NCBI RefSeq assembly: GCF_026914185.1
Contig: NC_070568.1
Location: forward strand, 3,244,001-3,308,000
From: Puccinia triticina
Lineage: Eukaryota; Basidiomycota; Pucciniomycetes; Pucciniales; Pucciniaceae
Length of the DNA stretch: 64,000 nt
Reading direction: 5' to 3'
Below are positions 32,987-42,370 of this stretch, piece by piece. The notes beneath the pieces were generated by a model. It was not told where the DNA came from. It worked only from the letters and a program-made list of their open reading frames with translations, and did not search any database. The translations under genes and the position numbers were made by a program. Within the stretch, counting starts at the first letter, position 1. The number at the start of each line of letters is the position of its first letter.

Positions 32987-33727
32987 TGTGGGACTCCGTC
33001 CGTGCGTGGGCCGGCGGCAGTTCTGGGAGGGATAGTAGACTTGTGAGAAAATGCCCTCCGGGGTTTTGGTCGGATTGAGGGAAAGGATCGGTAGAGCGTT
33101 GAGGTTTGAGGGGGGTGATTTAACAACGGCTGTGAAGGCGCGTCGGCGGCTGAAGGGGAATGAAGGGAAGCCGGACTGTGGCCGGCTGGGTGATCAAAAG
33201 AGAAGGGAGATTGGAATGCTCAGAGAGCTGAGAGGGAATGATCGGGATAAATATGCTCAGGCGGCGTTATGGAGGGCGCCGGGATCAGATCGACAGGATC
33301 TAAAAAAATTTGATGAATTTCCGATTTGGGATCAGGAAGGTTTCATGCCTCCCCTCCTCTGAGTTCGGGGTTGAACTCAGACTCAGGGAGGCGCCGCGCA
33401 CTGCGGACCCGTCATCACGCCCCGCACGCGCACACACTACAACACACACAACACAACCAGACAAAACAAGCAAACAAAAGAAATAAAACCAAACCCTCCC
33501 CACTGTAACCATCCAACGCGCGCAGTAAAGAAAGGGAAAAAAAATCAAAGCTTAAGAAACAAAACACAACAAGAAAAGAAAATAAATAAGAAGAATGAAA
33601 AAAACTCCTGAGACGTCTTGAGTGAGATGCCCGCCGCGCCACGAAAGATCTTGATGCCTTGAGGTTCTTCTGTGCGCCGCGCCGCCAAATTTGAGCTGTC
33701 ACCGCTGGTAACATGCTGAGCACCACA
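32987..33727 (-). repeat. 5' LTR of element D
   Basis: Direct repeat of 22963-23704, followed two bases inside by the tRNA-Tyr primer-binding site. Confidence 0.9.
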
Positions 33728-34543
33728 GCGCTCGTGTGTCTCTTTGATTAGATAATGTTTGAGTGTCCTGCTGGAAGGTATAACGAGTCAACCGTCAATG
33801 AAGATAAGGCCGTCAATTTCAGTGCAATCGTCCTGTAGAGGCAGTGCCTCTCGAGTGTTGACGCAGGATTGATCTTCCTCATAGCCGTCCAGAATCTTCT
33901 TGCAAAGCTCTTCCAAAAGAGTCAATCCCACTTCTGTCAGTGCGGCCACTCTCGCCACGTCCTCCGTTGTTGGATGGCTGTTGTCCTCCTGGTGTTTCCT
34001 TGACAGTGCGTCTGCCACGCCATTGTCTTCTCCTTTGATATACTCGAAGTTGAGGTCGAAATCCGCCAATAGTTCTGTCCATCGAGTTTGTCGCCGACTC
34101 AGGTTTTGTTGCCGTAAGAGGTGTGTGAGCGAGTGATGATCAATCATGACGTTTACTTTCATGCCAAGAAGAAGCATCTTACACTTTTGGAGGGCGTGGA
34201 CAACTGCGAGCAGTTCTTGCTCGTGGACCGGGTAGTTCCTCTCGGCCGGAGTCATTTGTTGGGACTCATAAGCTATTGGGGAAGATTGCTTCCATTCCGC
34301 TCCTTGGAACAACGCCGCCCCTAGTCCAGAACCGCTGGCATCGGTAAACAGCCACATTGGTTCCTCCGAGTCAAAATCGATATTTTTCAATGCTGGTAAA
34401 TTGGTCATGATCTTCTTGATATTCTCGAACGCCTTTTCTTCTTCTTTGCCCCAGTGGAAGGAGTTCTTGTCGATTTTGGAGCTTGTCAGGGGCGTGAGAG
34501 TGCCCACGTACTTTTGCAGGCCCCATATAAATTTTTCATCCAT
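33728..34543 (-). pseudogene. Element C RNase H and start of integrase linker
   Basis: LFTDASGSGLGAALFQ, YPVHEQELLAVVHAL, IDHHSLTHLL and the ADALSR end mark RNase H. One in-frame TGA follows LIFIDG (near 33790). The frame then runs into the D insertion at ETHER; after D it resumes as LGHLGYQKM at 22962. A 1-base frame change separates it from the RT piece. Confidence 0.85.
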
Positions 34544-34629
34544 TGTACAGTACCTAGGAACCGTTTTACCCCTTTAGCAGATCGAGGGGATGGCCAGTTT
34601 TGAATTGCTTCCACTTTGCTGTCGTCAGG

Positions 34630-35919
34630 TCAAATCCCGTCTGCCGAGATATAGTGGCCGAGGAACTTGATTTCTTTCCAAAACAATTCGGTCTTCCTGG
34701 CGCTGCAGTAAAGGTTTGCTTGACGGAGACGTTTGAGAACTGATCGGACGTGTTGCTCATGTTGTTCCGCGGAATCGGAGAAAACAACGATGTCATCGAG
34801 ATACACAACACAGATGGAGTTGATCAGGTCTCCTAGGGCCTCTTCGAGCCGTGCTTGGTGTGTTGCGGGGGCATTGGTCAATCCCATTGGCATCACTACC
34901 CATTCCATAAGGCCCCACGGTGTTTTGACTGCCGTGAGCGGTATGTCTTCCTTGCGCATTCGCGTCTGGAAGAACGCGTTTGTTTGGTTGAGGATTGAAA
35001 ACACTTTCCCCGATGCTACCATGCGAACCAATTCATCAACATTAGGCAAGGGTGACCTATCCCGGACCGTGAAGCTATTCAAGCGCCAGTAGTCACAAAC
35101 CCACCTCGGCAACGCCTTTGGGTCTTTCTTGGGAATGATGAGGGATGGGGATGCGTATTGACTTGTCAAGCGCCTTATGCGTCCGGCTTCCAAATGTTGT
35201 TGGATCAGCGTTTGCCAGGCCGCTAGGTGTTTCCGAGGGTATGGGTACTGTTTCTCGTTCACGATTGCGTTCGCGTCCGTGAGGATGATCTTGTGCCTTG
35301 TACGCAAAGATTCTGATTGCAGCTTTTTTGGAAATGATCCGTCCGTGAATAGGCCCGCATCTTCCACTTCATCCGAGACTGCTGGGATGTCTATGGGGAA
35401 CAGATCGTTGAATTCCTTCAACAATTTCTCTTTGGCCGCCTTGTGGTCAAAATTTTCCGCTATTAGAGTTGCCGAGCAAGCTGATGCGTCCACTGCCACG
35501 GCGCTGTGGATTTTCATTCCCGATGGTTTGTGAATAATTGACAGTCCACGGATTGAGACCATCAGGTCGAACCGAAAAAGGAACGGTGTGCCCAAAATCG
35601 TGTCGTAGTTTCCCAAGACTGGTCCTACTCTCAGGGACACGTCCTTGAATTTCAAGGGGTGTGATGGGGAAGCCAGGTCGCCTACAACGTAGCTGCGCAG
35701 GATTAGGGGCCTCGCAGAGCCTGCTTTCATCGCCAAATGGACTTTTGTTGGAGTCAAGAGCGGTTGGATCCGCAATCCGGATCGGTCCGCTGCGTCTTGA
35801 GAGATGAGATTAATCTCCGAGCCTGTGTCCACAAGCGCACAAATAGGGGTGGAGGCAAATTGGAGGGTCAAAATTACCCTGCTGTGTGGCTTTGATTGGT
35901 TGTTGGGCGAAGGGGGCAT
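34630..35919 (-). pseudogene. Element C protease-reverse transcriptase
   Basis: Starts MPPSPNNQ just inside the 5' LTR. Protease motif ALVDTGSEINLIS. RT: YASPSLIIPKKD, motif A FSILNQTNAFF, where the first catalytic Asp is replaced by Asn, MPMGLTNAPATHQ, and an intact YLDD box. The frame ends in TGA at 34630 after ISADGI; homologous frames read Arg there, so CGA to TGA is likely, and the CTCGAC to CTCAAC change behind D-to-N has the same CpG signature. RT from this copy should be inactive. Confidence 0.85.
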
Positions 35920-36029
35920 TGCGAAGGTGTAATTTTGTTTGAAGCAAAGGCAAAGCAAAGGCAACGCAAAGCGCGAAGAGGGCAAAGGGAAGACGATGCG
36001 AAGCGCGAGGTGGTTCAAGAAAAAAAAAG

Positions 36030-36382
36030 TGTAAGCTCCCGACGAGGGGAGCTTCACTGAGCAAAGAGGAACCAGTGGTTCAAGGCAAAAAGGGCAAGGA
36101 GGGACCCTTGTAGAGATTCTGGAACCACTGTGCAATATGTATTTCAAAGAACTAGCTCAGAGGAAGGTCAGTCCTTCCTTACTACATACAATTGGGAGAA
36201 GCAGAGAAAGAGGAGAACAATCGGAGAGAAGGACAGGGAATGCTTACCTAGCTCAGAGGAAGGTCAGTCCTTCCTTACTGAGCTAGGTGGGTGCGGGGCG
36301 ATGGGATCTAAGTAGGCGGTCGGATCCCGGTCGGTGACACTCTTGTGATAGATTTGGTGAGCTCGCGGGCCGCGGTCTCACA
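36030..36382 (-). repeat. 5' LTR of element C
   Basis: One base different from 21473-21825 (GCGAAG versus GCAAAG, a CpG change). It is followed in element direction by CTTTTTTTTTC instead of a tRNA primer-binding site. Confidence 0.95.
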
Positions 36383-37859
36383 GCAACATGGGAGTTCTTC
36401 CATGATATTGGTACCAAAATGATCAATTGCCCTCAAAAATACATTGTGTACCTTGAATGACCACAAAACCCCCAAATGTAGCAGCTACAATGTGATCAGT
36501 TGCCAAATATCACTAATTTGGTAGTTTCTTGGTGTTTCTGCCACCATATCTTAGCGCAGCGTGGAAGTTCTTCCATGAGATTGGTACCAAAATGATCAAA
36601 TGCCACTGAAGATTCATTGTGTACCTTGAATGACCACAAAACCCCCAAATGTAGCAGGTACAATGTGATCAGTTGCCAAATATCACTAATTTCGTAGTTT
36701 CTTGGTGTTTCTGCCACTATATCTCAGTGCAACATGGGAGTTCTTCCATGATATTGGTACCAAAATGATCAATTGCCCTCAAAAATACATTGTGTACCTT
36801 GAATGACCACAAAAACCCCAAATGTAGCAGCTACAATGTGATCAGTTGCCAAATATCACTAATTTGGTAGTTTCTTGGTGTTTCTGCCACCATATCTTAG
36901 CGCAGCGTGGAAGTTCTTCCATGAGATTGGTACCAAAATGATCAAATGCCGCTGAAGATTCATAGTGTACCTTGAATGACCACAAAACCCCCAAATGTAG
37001 CAGCTGCAATGTGATCAGTTGCCAAATATCACTAATTTCGTAGTTTCTTGGTGTTTCTGCCACTATATCTCAGCGCAACATGGGATTTCTTCCATGATAT
37101 TGGTAGAAAATGATCAATTGCCCTCAAAGATTACCTTAAATGACCACAAAACCCCCAAATGTAGCAGCTACAATCTGATCAGTTGCCAAATCTCACTAAT
37201 TTGGTAGTTTCTTGGTGTTGCTGCCACTATATCTAAATGCAGTGTGGGAGTTCTTCCATGATATTGGTATCTAAATGATCAATAGGCCCCAAGGATTCAT
37301 TGTGTACCTCAAATGACCACAAAACCCCCTACTGTAGCCCCTGCAACCTGATAAGTTGCCAAATATTACTGACTTGGTGGTTTCTTGGTGTTTCTGCCAC
37401 TATATCTCAACACAGCCTGGGAGTTCTTCCATGATATTGGTATCAAAATGATCAATAGCCCCCAAGGATTCATTGTGTACCTTAAATGACCACAAAAACC
37501 CCAACTTTAGCAGCTACAATCTGATCAGTTGCCAAGTCTCACTAATTTGGTAGTTTCTTGGTGTTTCTGCCACTACATCTCAAAGCATCCTTGGATTTCT
37601 TCCATGATATTGGTATCAAAATGATCTATAGCCCCCAATGATTCATTTTGTACCTTAAATGACCACATAACCCCCAAATGTAGCAGCTACAATGTGATCA
37701 GTTGCCAAATATCACTAATTTGGTAGTTTCTTGGTGTGTCTGTTACTATATCGCAGCACAGCGTGGGAGTTCTTCCATTTAATATTGGGACCAAAATGAT
37801 CAAAATCCCTCAAAGATTGATTGAGCACCTTTAATGACCACAAAACCCCCAAATGTAGC

Positions 37860-38580
37860 TGTCAGGGCGCGTCTCTAAAGTGGCGACGCCCTGAATGGAA
37901 AAGAACAAGATGTGAGTTCCTAAAGAGGAAAACACGCTCGACTCGACCGTGATACGGGAGGAGAAAGCCGCGCCTCCGTTGGAGGGGCTGGTAGAGCTAA
38001 GTTGTACCTGAACCTAAGAAGGTTCACAAAGCTCTAGCTTACCTGTTAAGGTAGCGAGCGGAAAGAACCGTGAAGAAAAGGAAGTTGGGAACGGCGGAGG
38101 TGGAGGCGGGAAAGGGATTCGGAGGCGGAGGCGGAGTCGAGGAGAAGGGAGTATTCAAACAATATAGAAAGGTTGAGATGTAGCTAGATAAAAGCCCCGG
38201 TCGTTTTGTATCAAACAAGGATGACGGGCTTGATAATCTAAAATAATCTGCGGACCTTTTGTGGGGCAGAGGCCCCAGGTCTTTTATAGCCAAACATGAA
38301 GGCCGTACTTTGTCGTCGTGAAAACACGAGGTTCTTGTTTGAACTAAATCCACGTGTGGATTGTACTCACTCAAGCTTGACAAACTAAATCCACGCGTGG
38401 ATTGTGCTCACTCGAGCCAGACGGGTATGACACCCAATGTCAATCTACTCAGTTGCGCTTACGTGCGGACGCATTTTCTTTGGCGCATGCTGTGCTTGGA
38501 GCGGCACTATGCGCGCACAGTTCTTCTGCGGCGCGTGCAGTGTCAGCCATGGCGCTGTCTGGACTAGCCAAGGGCTGACA
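37860..38580 (-). mobile_element. 721-bp solo LTR in the satellite array
   Basis: Ends TGTCAGGGCG and GGGCTGACA, exact duplication GTAGC (37855-37859, 38581-38585). A GGCTATAAAAG box on the minus strand near 38285 suggests minus orientation. No internal retrotransposon sequence remains. Confidence 0.9.
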
Positions 38581-39870
38581 GTAGCAGTGACAATGTGATC
38601 AGTTGCCAAATATCACTAATTTGGTAGTTTCTTGATGTTTCTGCCGCTCTATCTCAGCGCAGCGTGGTAGTTCTCCCATGAGATTGGTACCAAAATGATC
38701 ACATGCCCTCAAATATTTGTTGTGGACCTTGAATTACCACAAAACTCCCAAATGTATCAGCCACCATGTGATCAGTTGCCAAATATCACTAATTTGGTAG
38801 TTTCTGAGAGTTTCTGCCACTATATCTCAGCGCAGCGTGGGAGTTATTCCATGATATTGGTACCAAAATGATCACATGCCCCTGAAGATTTATTTTTTAC
38901 CTTGAATGACCACAAAACCCCCAAATGTAGCAGCTATAATGTGATCAGTTGCCAAATATCAATTTGGTAGTTTCTTGGTGTTTCTGCCACTATATCTCAG
39001 CGCAGCATGGCAATTCTTCCATGATATTGGAACCAAAATGATCAAATGCCCCTGAAGGTTCATTGTGTACCTTGAATGACCACAAAACCCCCAAATGTAG
39101 CAGCCACGATGTGATCAGTTGCCAAATATCAATAATTTGCTAGTTTCTTGGTGTTTCTGCCACTATATCTCAGCTCAGCGTGGGAGTTCTTCCATGATAT
39201 TGGTACCAAAATGATCAAATGCCATCAAAGATTCATTGTGTACCTTGAATGACCACAAGAACCCCAAATGTAGCAGCTAAAATGTGCTCGGTTGCCAAAT
39301 ATCACTAATTTGGTCTTTTATTGGTATTTCTGCCACTATATCTCAGGGCAATGTGGCAGTTCTTCCACAATATTGCTACCAAAATGATCCAATGCTCTCA
39401 AAGAATCATTGTGTACCTTGAATTACCACAAAACCCCCTAATGTAGCCCCTGCAACCTGATCAGTTGCCAAATATTACTGACTTGGTGGTTTCTTGGTGT
39501 TTCTGCCACTATATCTCAACACAGCCTGGGAGTTCTTCCATGATATTGGTATCAAAATGATCAATAGCCCCCAAGGATTCATTGTGTACCTTAAATGACC
39601 ACAAAAACCCCAAATGTAGCAGCTACAATGTGATCAGTTGCCAAATATCACTAATTTGGTAGTTTCTTGGTGTTTCTGCCGCTATATCTCAGTGCAACAT
39701 GGGAGTTCTTCCATGATATTGGTACCAAAATGATCAATTGCCTCAAAGATACATTGTGTACCTTGAATGACCACAAAAACCCCAAACCTATCAGCCACAA
39801 TGTGATCTGTTGACAAATATCACTAATTTTGTATTTTCTTGGTGTTTCTGTCACTACATCTCAGCGCAGC

Positions 39871-39952
39871 TGTTAAAACTAACAATGCATTTTGCAGACG
39901 CTTAGCAGAAAATGATTGACTTGGGCAGGATTTGAACCAGCGACCTTAGCTT

Positions 39953-40005
<53 letters not shown>

Positions 40006-40055
40006 CCATGCCTGATGTGTTGATTTTTACCACTGAGGATTACAACATTTCAACA
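39871..40055 (-). mobile_element. 185-bp solo LTR-like element containing a tRNA-like sequence
   Basis: Ends TGTTAAAAC and TTTCAACA with an exact 5-bp duplication GCAGC (39866-39870, 40056-40060). Removing it restores the satellite unit. Half of its length is a tRNA-like sequence on the minus strand (next entry). Confidence 0.75.
39917..40007 (-). tRNA. tRNA-like sequence inside a small LTR, isotype uncertain
   Basis: On the minus strand GACTTGG pairs with CCAAGTC as acceptor stem; GCCTAGTTGGTAAAGGC is a D arm with an A-box, and GGTTCAAATCC is a B-box. Between them lie two hairpins (CACT...AGTG and CTTAG-CTTCAAG-CTAAG), so it could be a class II tRNA with a long variable arm, or a tRNA with an extra arm. 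The loop TCTAGTA lacks the usual U33. Likely a tRNA-derived Pol III promoter rather than a working tRNA. Confidence 0.5.
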
Positions 40056-40408
40056 GCAGCGTTGTAGTTCTTCCATGATATTGGTAAAAAAATGATAGAA
40101 TGACCTCAAAGATTCATTGTGTACCTTGAATGACCGCCAAACCCCCAAATGTAGCAACTACAATATGCTGCGTTGCCAGATATCACTAATTTGGCATTTT
40201 CTTGGTGTTAAGACCCTGACAAAAACATGCTCAACCATGTTAAACTAATTTCAAAAGGCCTCATATGCATGTAGCATACCAAGGATGATATGCAACATCT
40301 TCAGGAAATTTAAGGTCACACCAAATTAACAACCCAGGAAGGATGGTATTGTGAGAGAGGTGAGGGGCCAATGTGTAGAGGTAGTATATGTTGGTACACC
40401 TCACACCT

Positions 40409-40480
40409 GTGGATATAGCTCAACGGTAGAGCAACCCAGCATGCATCGGGGAGATGCGGGTTCGATTCCCCCTGTCCGCA
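40409..40480 (+). tRNA. tRNA-like sequence in LTR 1 of the miniature element
   Basis: 72 nt: acceptor GTGGATA/TGTCCGC (two G-U pairs), D arm GCTCAACGGTAGAGC with A-box, T arm around GGTTCGATTCC (B-box), discriminator A. The anticodon arm CCCAG-CATGCAT-CGGGG is poor (one mismatch, A at position 33), reading TGC (Ala-like) if real. The body looks like a bacterial or organellar tRNA type. Confidence 0.5.
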
Positions 40481-40633
40481 CTATTCCTTTTACTTGCTCT
40501 ACAGGTTATGAGCCCAGCGCTATAGGCAGCTGCGTACCTGGGATGAGCCTCTGGGAGGATTAGTGGGCTCTGTCACCGGTGTAGGTGTACAGGGGGTGTG
40601 CAGAGGTAGTATATGTTGGTACACCTCACACCT

Positions 40634-40705
40634 GTGGATATAGCTCAACGGTAGAGCAACCCAGCATGCATCGGGGAGATGCGGGTTCCATTCCCCCTGT
40701 CCGCA
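40634..40705 (+). tRNA. tRNA-like sequence in LTR 2 of the miniature element
   Basis: Copy of 40409-40480 with the B-box changed from GGTTCGATTCC to GGTTCCATTCC. It is therefore probably the weaker Pol III promoter. Confidence 0.45.
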
Positions 40706-41065
40706 CTATTCCTTTTACTCGCTCTACACAATGTTCCCTTTTTTGACAAAAAGTAGATTCGGAGACTTCTGATAACATTGATGATTGAAGTAAAAAAAAC
40801 AATACAAAACTTCTGAGACCCCTCAGCCACCATGGATTAATCGTAAAACTTGAAATGTCTTTTTTTCAGGAAGAACAGAATGGTGTATGTAGAAATTGAT
40901 GAATTTTATTAGGGAAAAAAGAGAAAAGATTCCTGTGGCTTGAAGCTAACACAGGGGGAAGTTGAGAGATTATAGAAGAGTGCTAATGCAACATGGAACA
41001 CAGACAAAGGTATCAAGAGGAATAAAAAAAAAATTGATCAATATAAGGGCATCAACATGCGCTAT

Positions 41066-41352
41066 CAACGGTGAAACTAATACTTTAAAAGTATCAGTAT
41101 TGTGTGTATTGTATTGAAATAGATGTATTTTGGATGTATTGGTTATCAGATACAACACATGATTTTCCAAAACTGTGTATTTGGGTGCCCAATACAATAC
41201 AATACAGCATGTATCAGGGGAAATACATGCTGTATTGTATTGAAATACATGTATTTGTGATGTATCTGATATCAGATACAATACACACTTTTCCAAAACT
41301 ATGTATTGCCAATACAGATAAAAATACACGTATCGTATCAGTTTCACCGTTG
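41066..41352. mobile_element. 287-bp MITE in the right CACTA arm
   Basis: Terminal inverted repeats CAACGGTGAAACTAATAC and its complement, flanked by GCGCTAT on both sides (41059-41065, 41353-41359; hAT-like size). The interior is a set of GTATTGTATTG/CAATACAATAC palindromes. Confidence 0.75.
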
Positions 41353-41406
41353 GCGCTATATTGATCAATATACAACATCGCAAATTCATCCATCTTGGTA
41401 GTGTAT

Positions 41407-42330
41407 ACTTGTCAAAATCAGCTTGGAATGGGAGGAGATTTTGAAGGATCTGCACCAGACGTTCATCCAATATTTTGGGAGGCTAAGAACAGCGGGGGAG
41501 CAATGGGATTTGTCGGAGTTTTTCAGACAGTTGAAAATGCTTTGTCAATTTTGCAACCATCCAATCTTTGCAAGATCAGAGATACTACATCAAACAAAAT
41601 GGCAATGGCAGGATTCAGGAAAGATTTTCCACCTAGTCAACAACCTGAAGGTCTTTTTGTGAGGAGTTCATGGAATTGAAAGGACAAAAGCAGTGGTATT
41701 TTCTAGTTTCACTGGGTTTCTGGGGATGTAAGTTATGTTGTTTTGCTTTGGAGCATGGAAAGGGGAAAGATGTTGATTCTGATTCAACCTTATAGTATTG
41801 AACGGGCACTTCAGGAGAAAGGTATTGGATTAACCTGGCTTACTGGGGACCAGACAATCAAAAAACGTGATGAAAACCTGAATCAATTTTGAACCAACAG
41901 ACAGTGTAATGTTCTCTTGGCTTCAATCCAAGCTGCCGGGGTAGGCATTGATTTGCGTTGCACTCAGAATGTGTACATGATGGTAAGCCATAGTTGTTTT
42001 TTACAGGCATAGAAGAGAGCTAATAATGCTACATCATCCAGGAACCAGGGTGGAACCCTGCAGCAGAAGTCCAAGCTGTTGACCAACTTTACCGCTTAGG
42101 ACAGGGTCATCCAGTTCATGTATATCAATACTGTCTAAAAGGGAGCCTGGAAATGAATATCTATCAGGTTCAAAAGAGGAAAGGAGAGCTTGCACTGTAT
42201 GTGATTTCTTGCTAATTTCCTTTTTGTACTTAATGATTTGAGGATGTCTCATAAATAGGCTAAGTGTACCATTGGGGGGAAATGAGCAGTATGAATGTGC
42301 TCAGCTACTCATGAGCAATATGACAGCTTG
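41407..42330 (+). pseudogene. SNF2-family helicase, C-terminal half (split gene)
   Basis: Resumes the reading left at 20549: VKISLEWEEIL, MLCQFCNHP, then helicase C-terminal motifs in pieces: AVVFSSFTGF, LTWLTGDQTIKKRDENLNQF (then TGA), LLASIQAAGVGIDLRCTQNVYMM, an intron (GTAAGC...CAG, 41983-42041), EPGWNPAAEVQAVDQLYRLGQ and VHVYQYCLKGSLE. At least one stop and frame changes. It shows the 20.85-kb element landed inside a gene that was itself already or later inactivated. Confidence 0.8.
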
Positions 42331-42370
42331 AAAGTTGCTGAATTTAACTCACGGTGGAAAGCAAGCCTTA

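Larger units (their letters stand above)
22963..33727 (-). mobile_element. Ty3/gypsy element D, nearly intact, split by element E
   Basis: LTRs of 742 and 741 bp (22963-23704, 32987-33727) differ at about seven positions. Target duplication GCGC (22959-22962, 33728-33731); without D the codons of C read HERLGHLG. Internal order on the minus strand: PBS for tRNA-Tyr, gag with CCHC knuckle, protease, (element E), RT-RNase H, integrase. Stops are few and all TGA. Five copies of an intron-like module are scattered along it. Confidence 0.95.
21473..36382 (-). mobile_element. Ty3/gypsy element C, gag-less, split by element D
   Basis: 353-bp LTRs (21473-21825, 36030-36382) differ at one position only. 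The target duplication GCAAC is exact (21468-21472, 36383-36387). Coding on the minus strand: protease-RT, RNase H, integrase, with no gag between the 5' LTR and the protease. Element D is inserted between RNase H and integrase. A purine-rich tract (ATAGGAGGGGAGGA) precedes the left (3') LTR. A T-rich run, not a tRNA complement, follows the 5' LTR. Confidence 0.95.
36383..40205. repeat. Satellite array inside the CACTA element, right segment
   Basis: About 17-18 units of roughly 173 bp, partly arranged as 346-bp higher-order pairs (two unit variants alternate at 36390-37110). It is interrupted by a solo LTR (37860-38580) and a tRNA-bearing LTR (39871-40055). Open frames of about 73 codons recur in each unit, but nothing suggests coding. 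Confidence 0.9.
40374..40728 (+). mobile_element. 355-bp miniature LTR element (TRIM-like) with tRNA-like LTRs
   Basis: Two 130-bp direct repeats (40374-40503, 40599-40728, three differences) start TG and end CTCTACA, separated by 95 bp. Exact duplication CAATG (40369-40373, 40729-40733). The spacer begins GGTTATGAGC and ends in a purine tract AGGGGGTG next to the second LTR. No coding capacity. Each LTR carries a complete tRNA-like cloverleaf. Confidence 0.8.
20553..41403. mobile_element. 20.85-kb non-autonomous CACTA element hosting nested insertions
   Basis: Begins CACTACCAA and ends TTGGTAGTG, with the same 3-bp flank TAT on both sides (20550-20552, 41404-41406), the hallmarks of the CACTA (EnSpm) superfamily. 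The terminal repeats are long: about 0.55 kb on the left, mirrored in the right 1.2 kb once two later insertions are subtracted. No transposase frame belongs to it. The core is a satellite array, and all coding DNA inside is from later retrotransposons. It splits the SNF2 gene so that the phrase ...LPEKVEKF joins VKISLEWEEIL after removal. Confidence 0.9.
40206..41403. repeat. Right terminal inverted repeat of the CACTA element (with two insertions)
   Basis: Mirror image of 20553-21100, lengthened by the 355-bp tRNA-LTR element at 40374 and the 287-bp MITE at 41066. Confidence 0.85.

Noticed and set aside
37855..38585. CRISPR-like or bacterial repeat array
   Set aside because: Repeat unit is 173 bp without spacers, in a eukaryotic transposon.
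36496..39854. Repeated 62-73 codon frames in the satellite array
   Set aside because: They recur once per 173-bp unit with the repeat and carry no domain; a by-product of the tandem array.
39917..40007. Opal-suppressor or selenocysteine tRNA (loop CTTCAAG reads TCA)
   Set aside because: That hairpin is better explained as a variable or extra arm; fungi of this type are not known to use selenocysteine, and the element is LTR-like.
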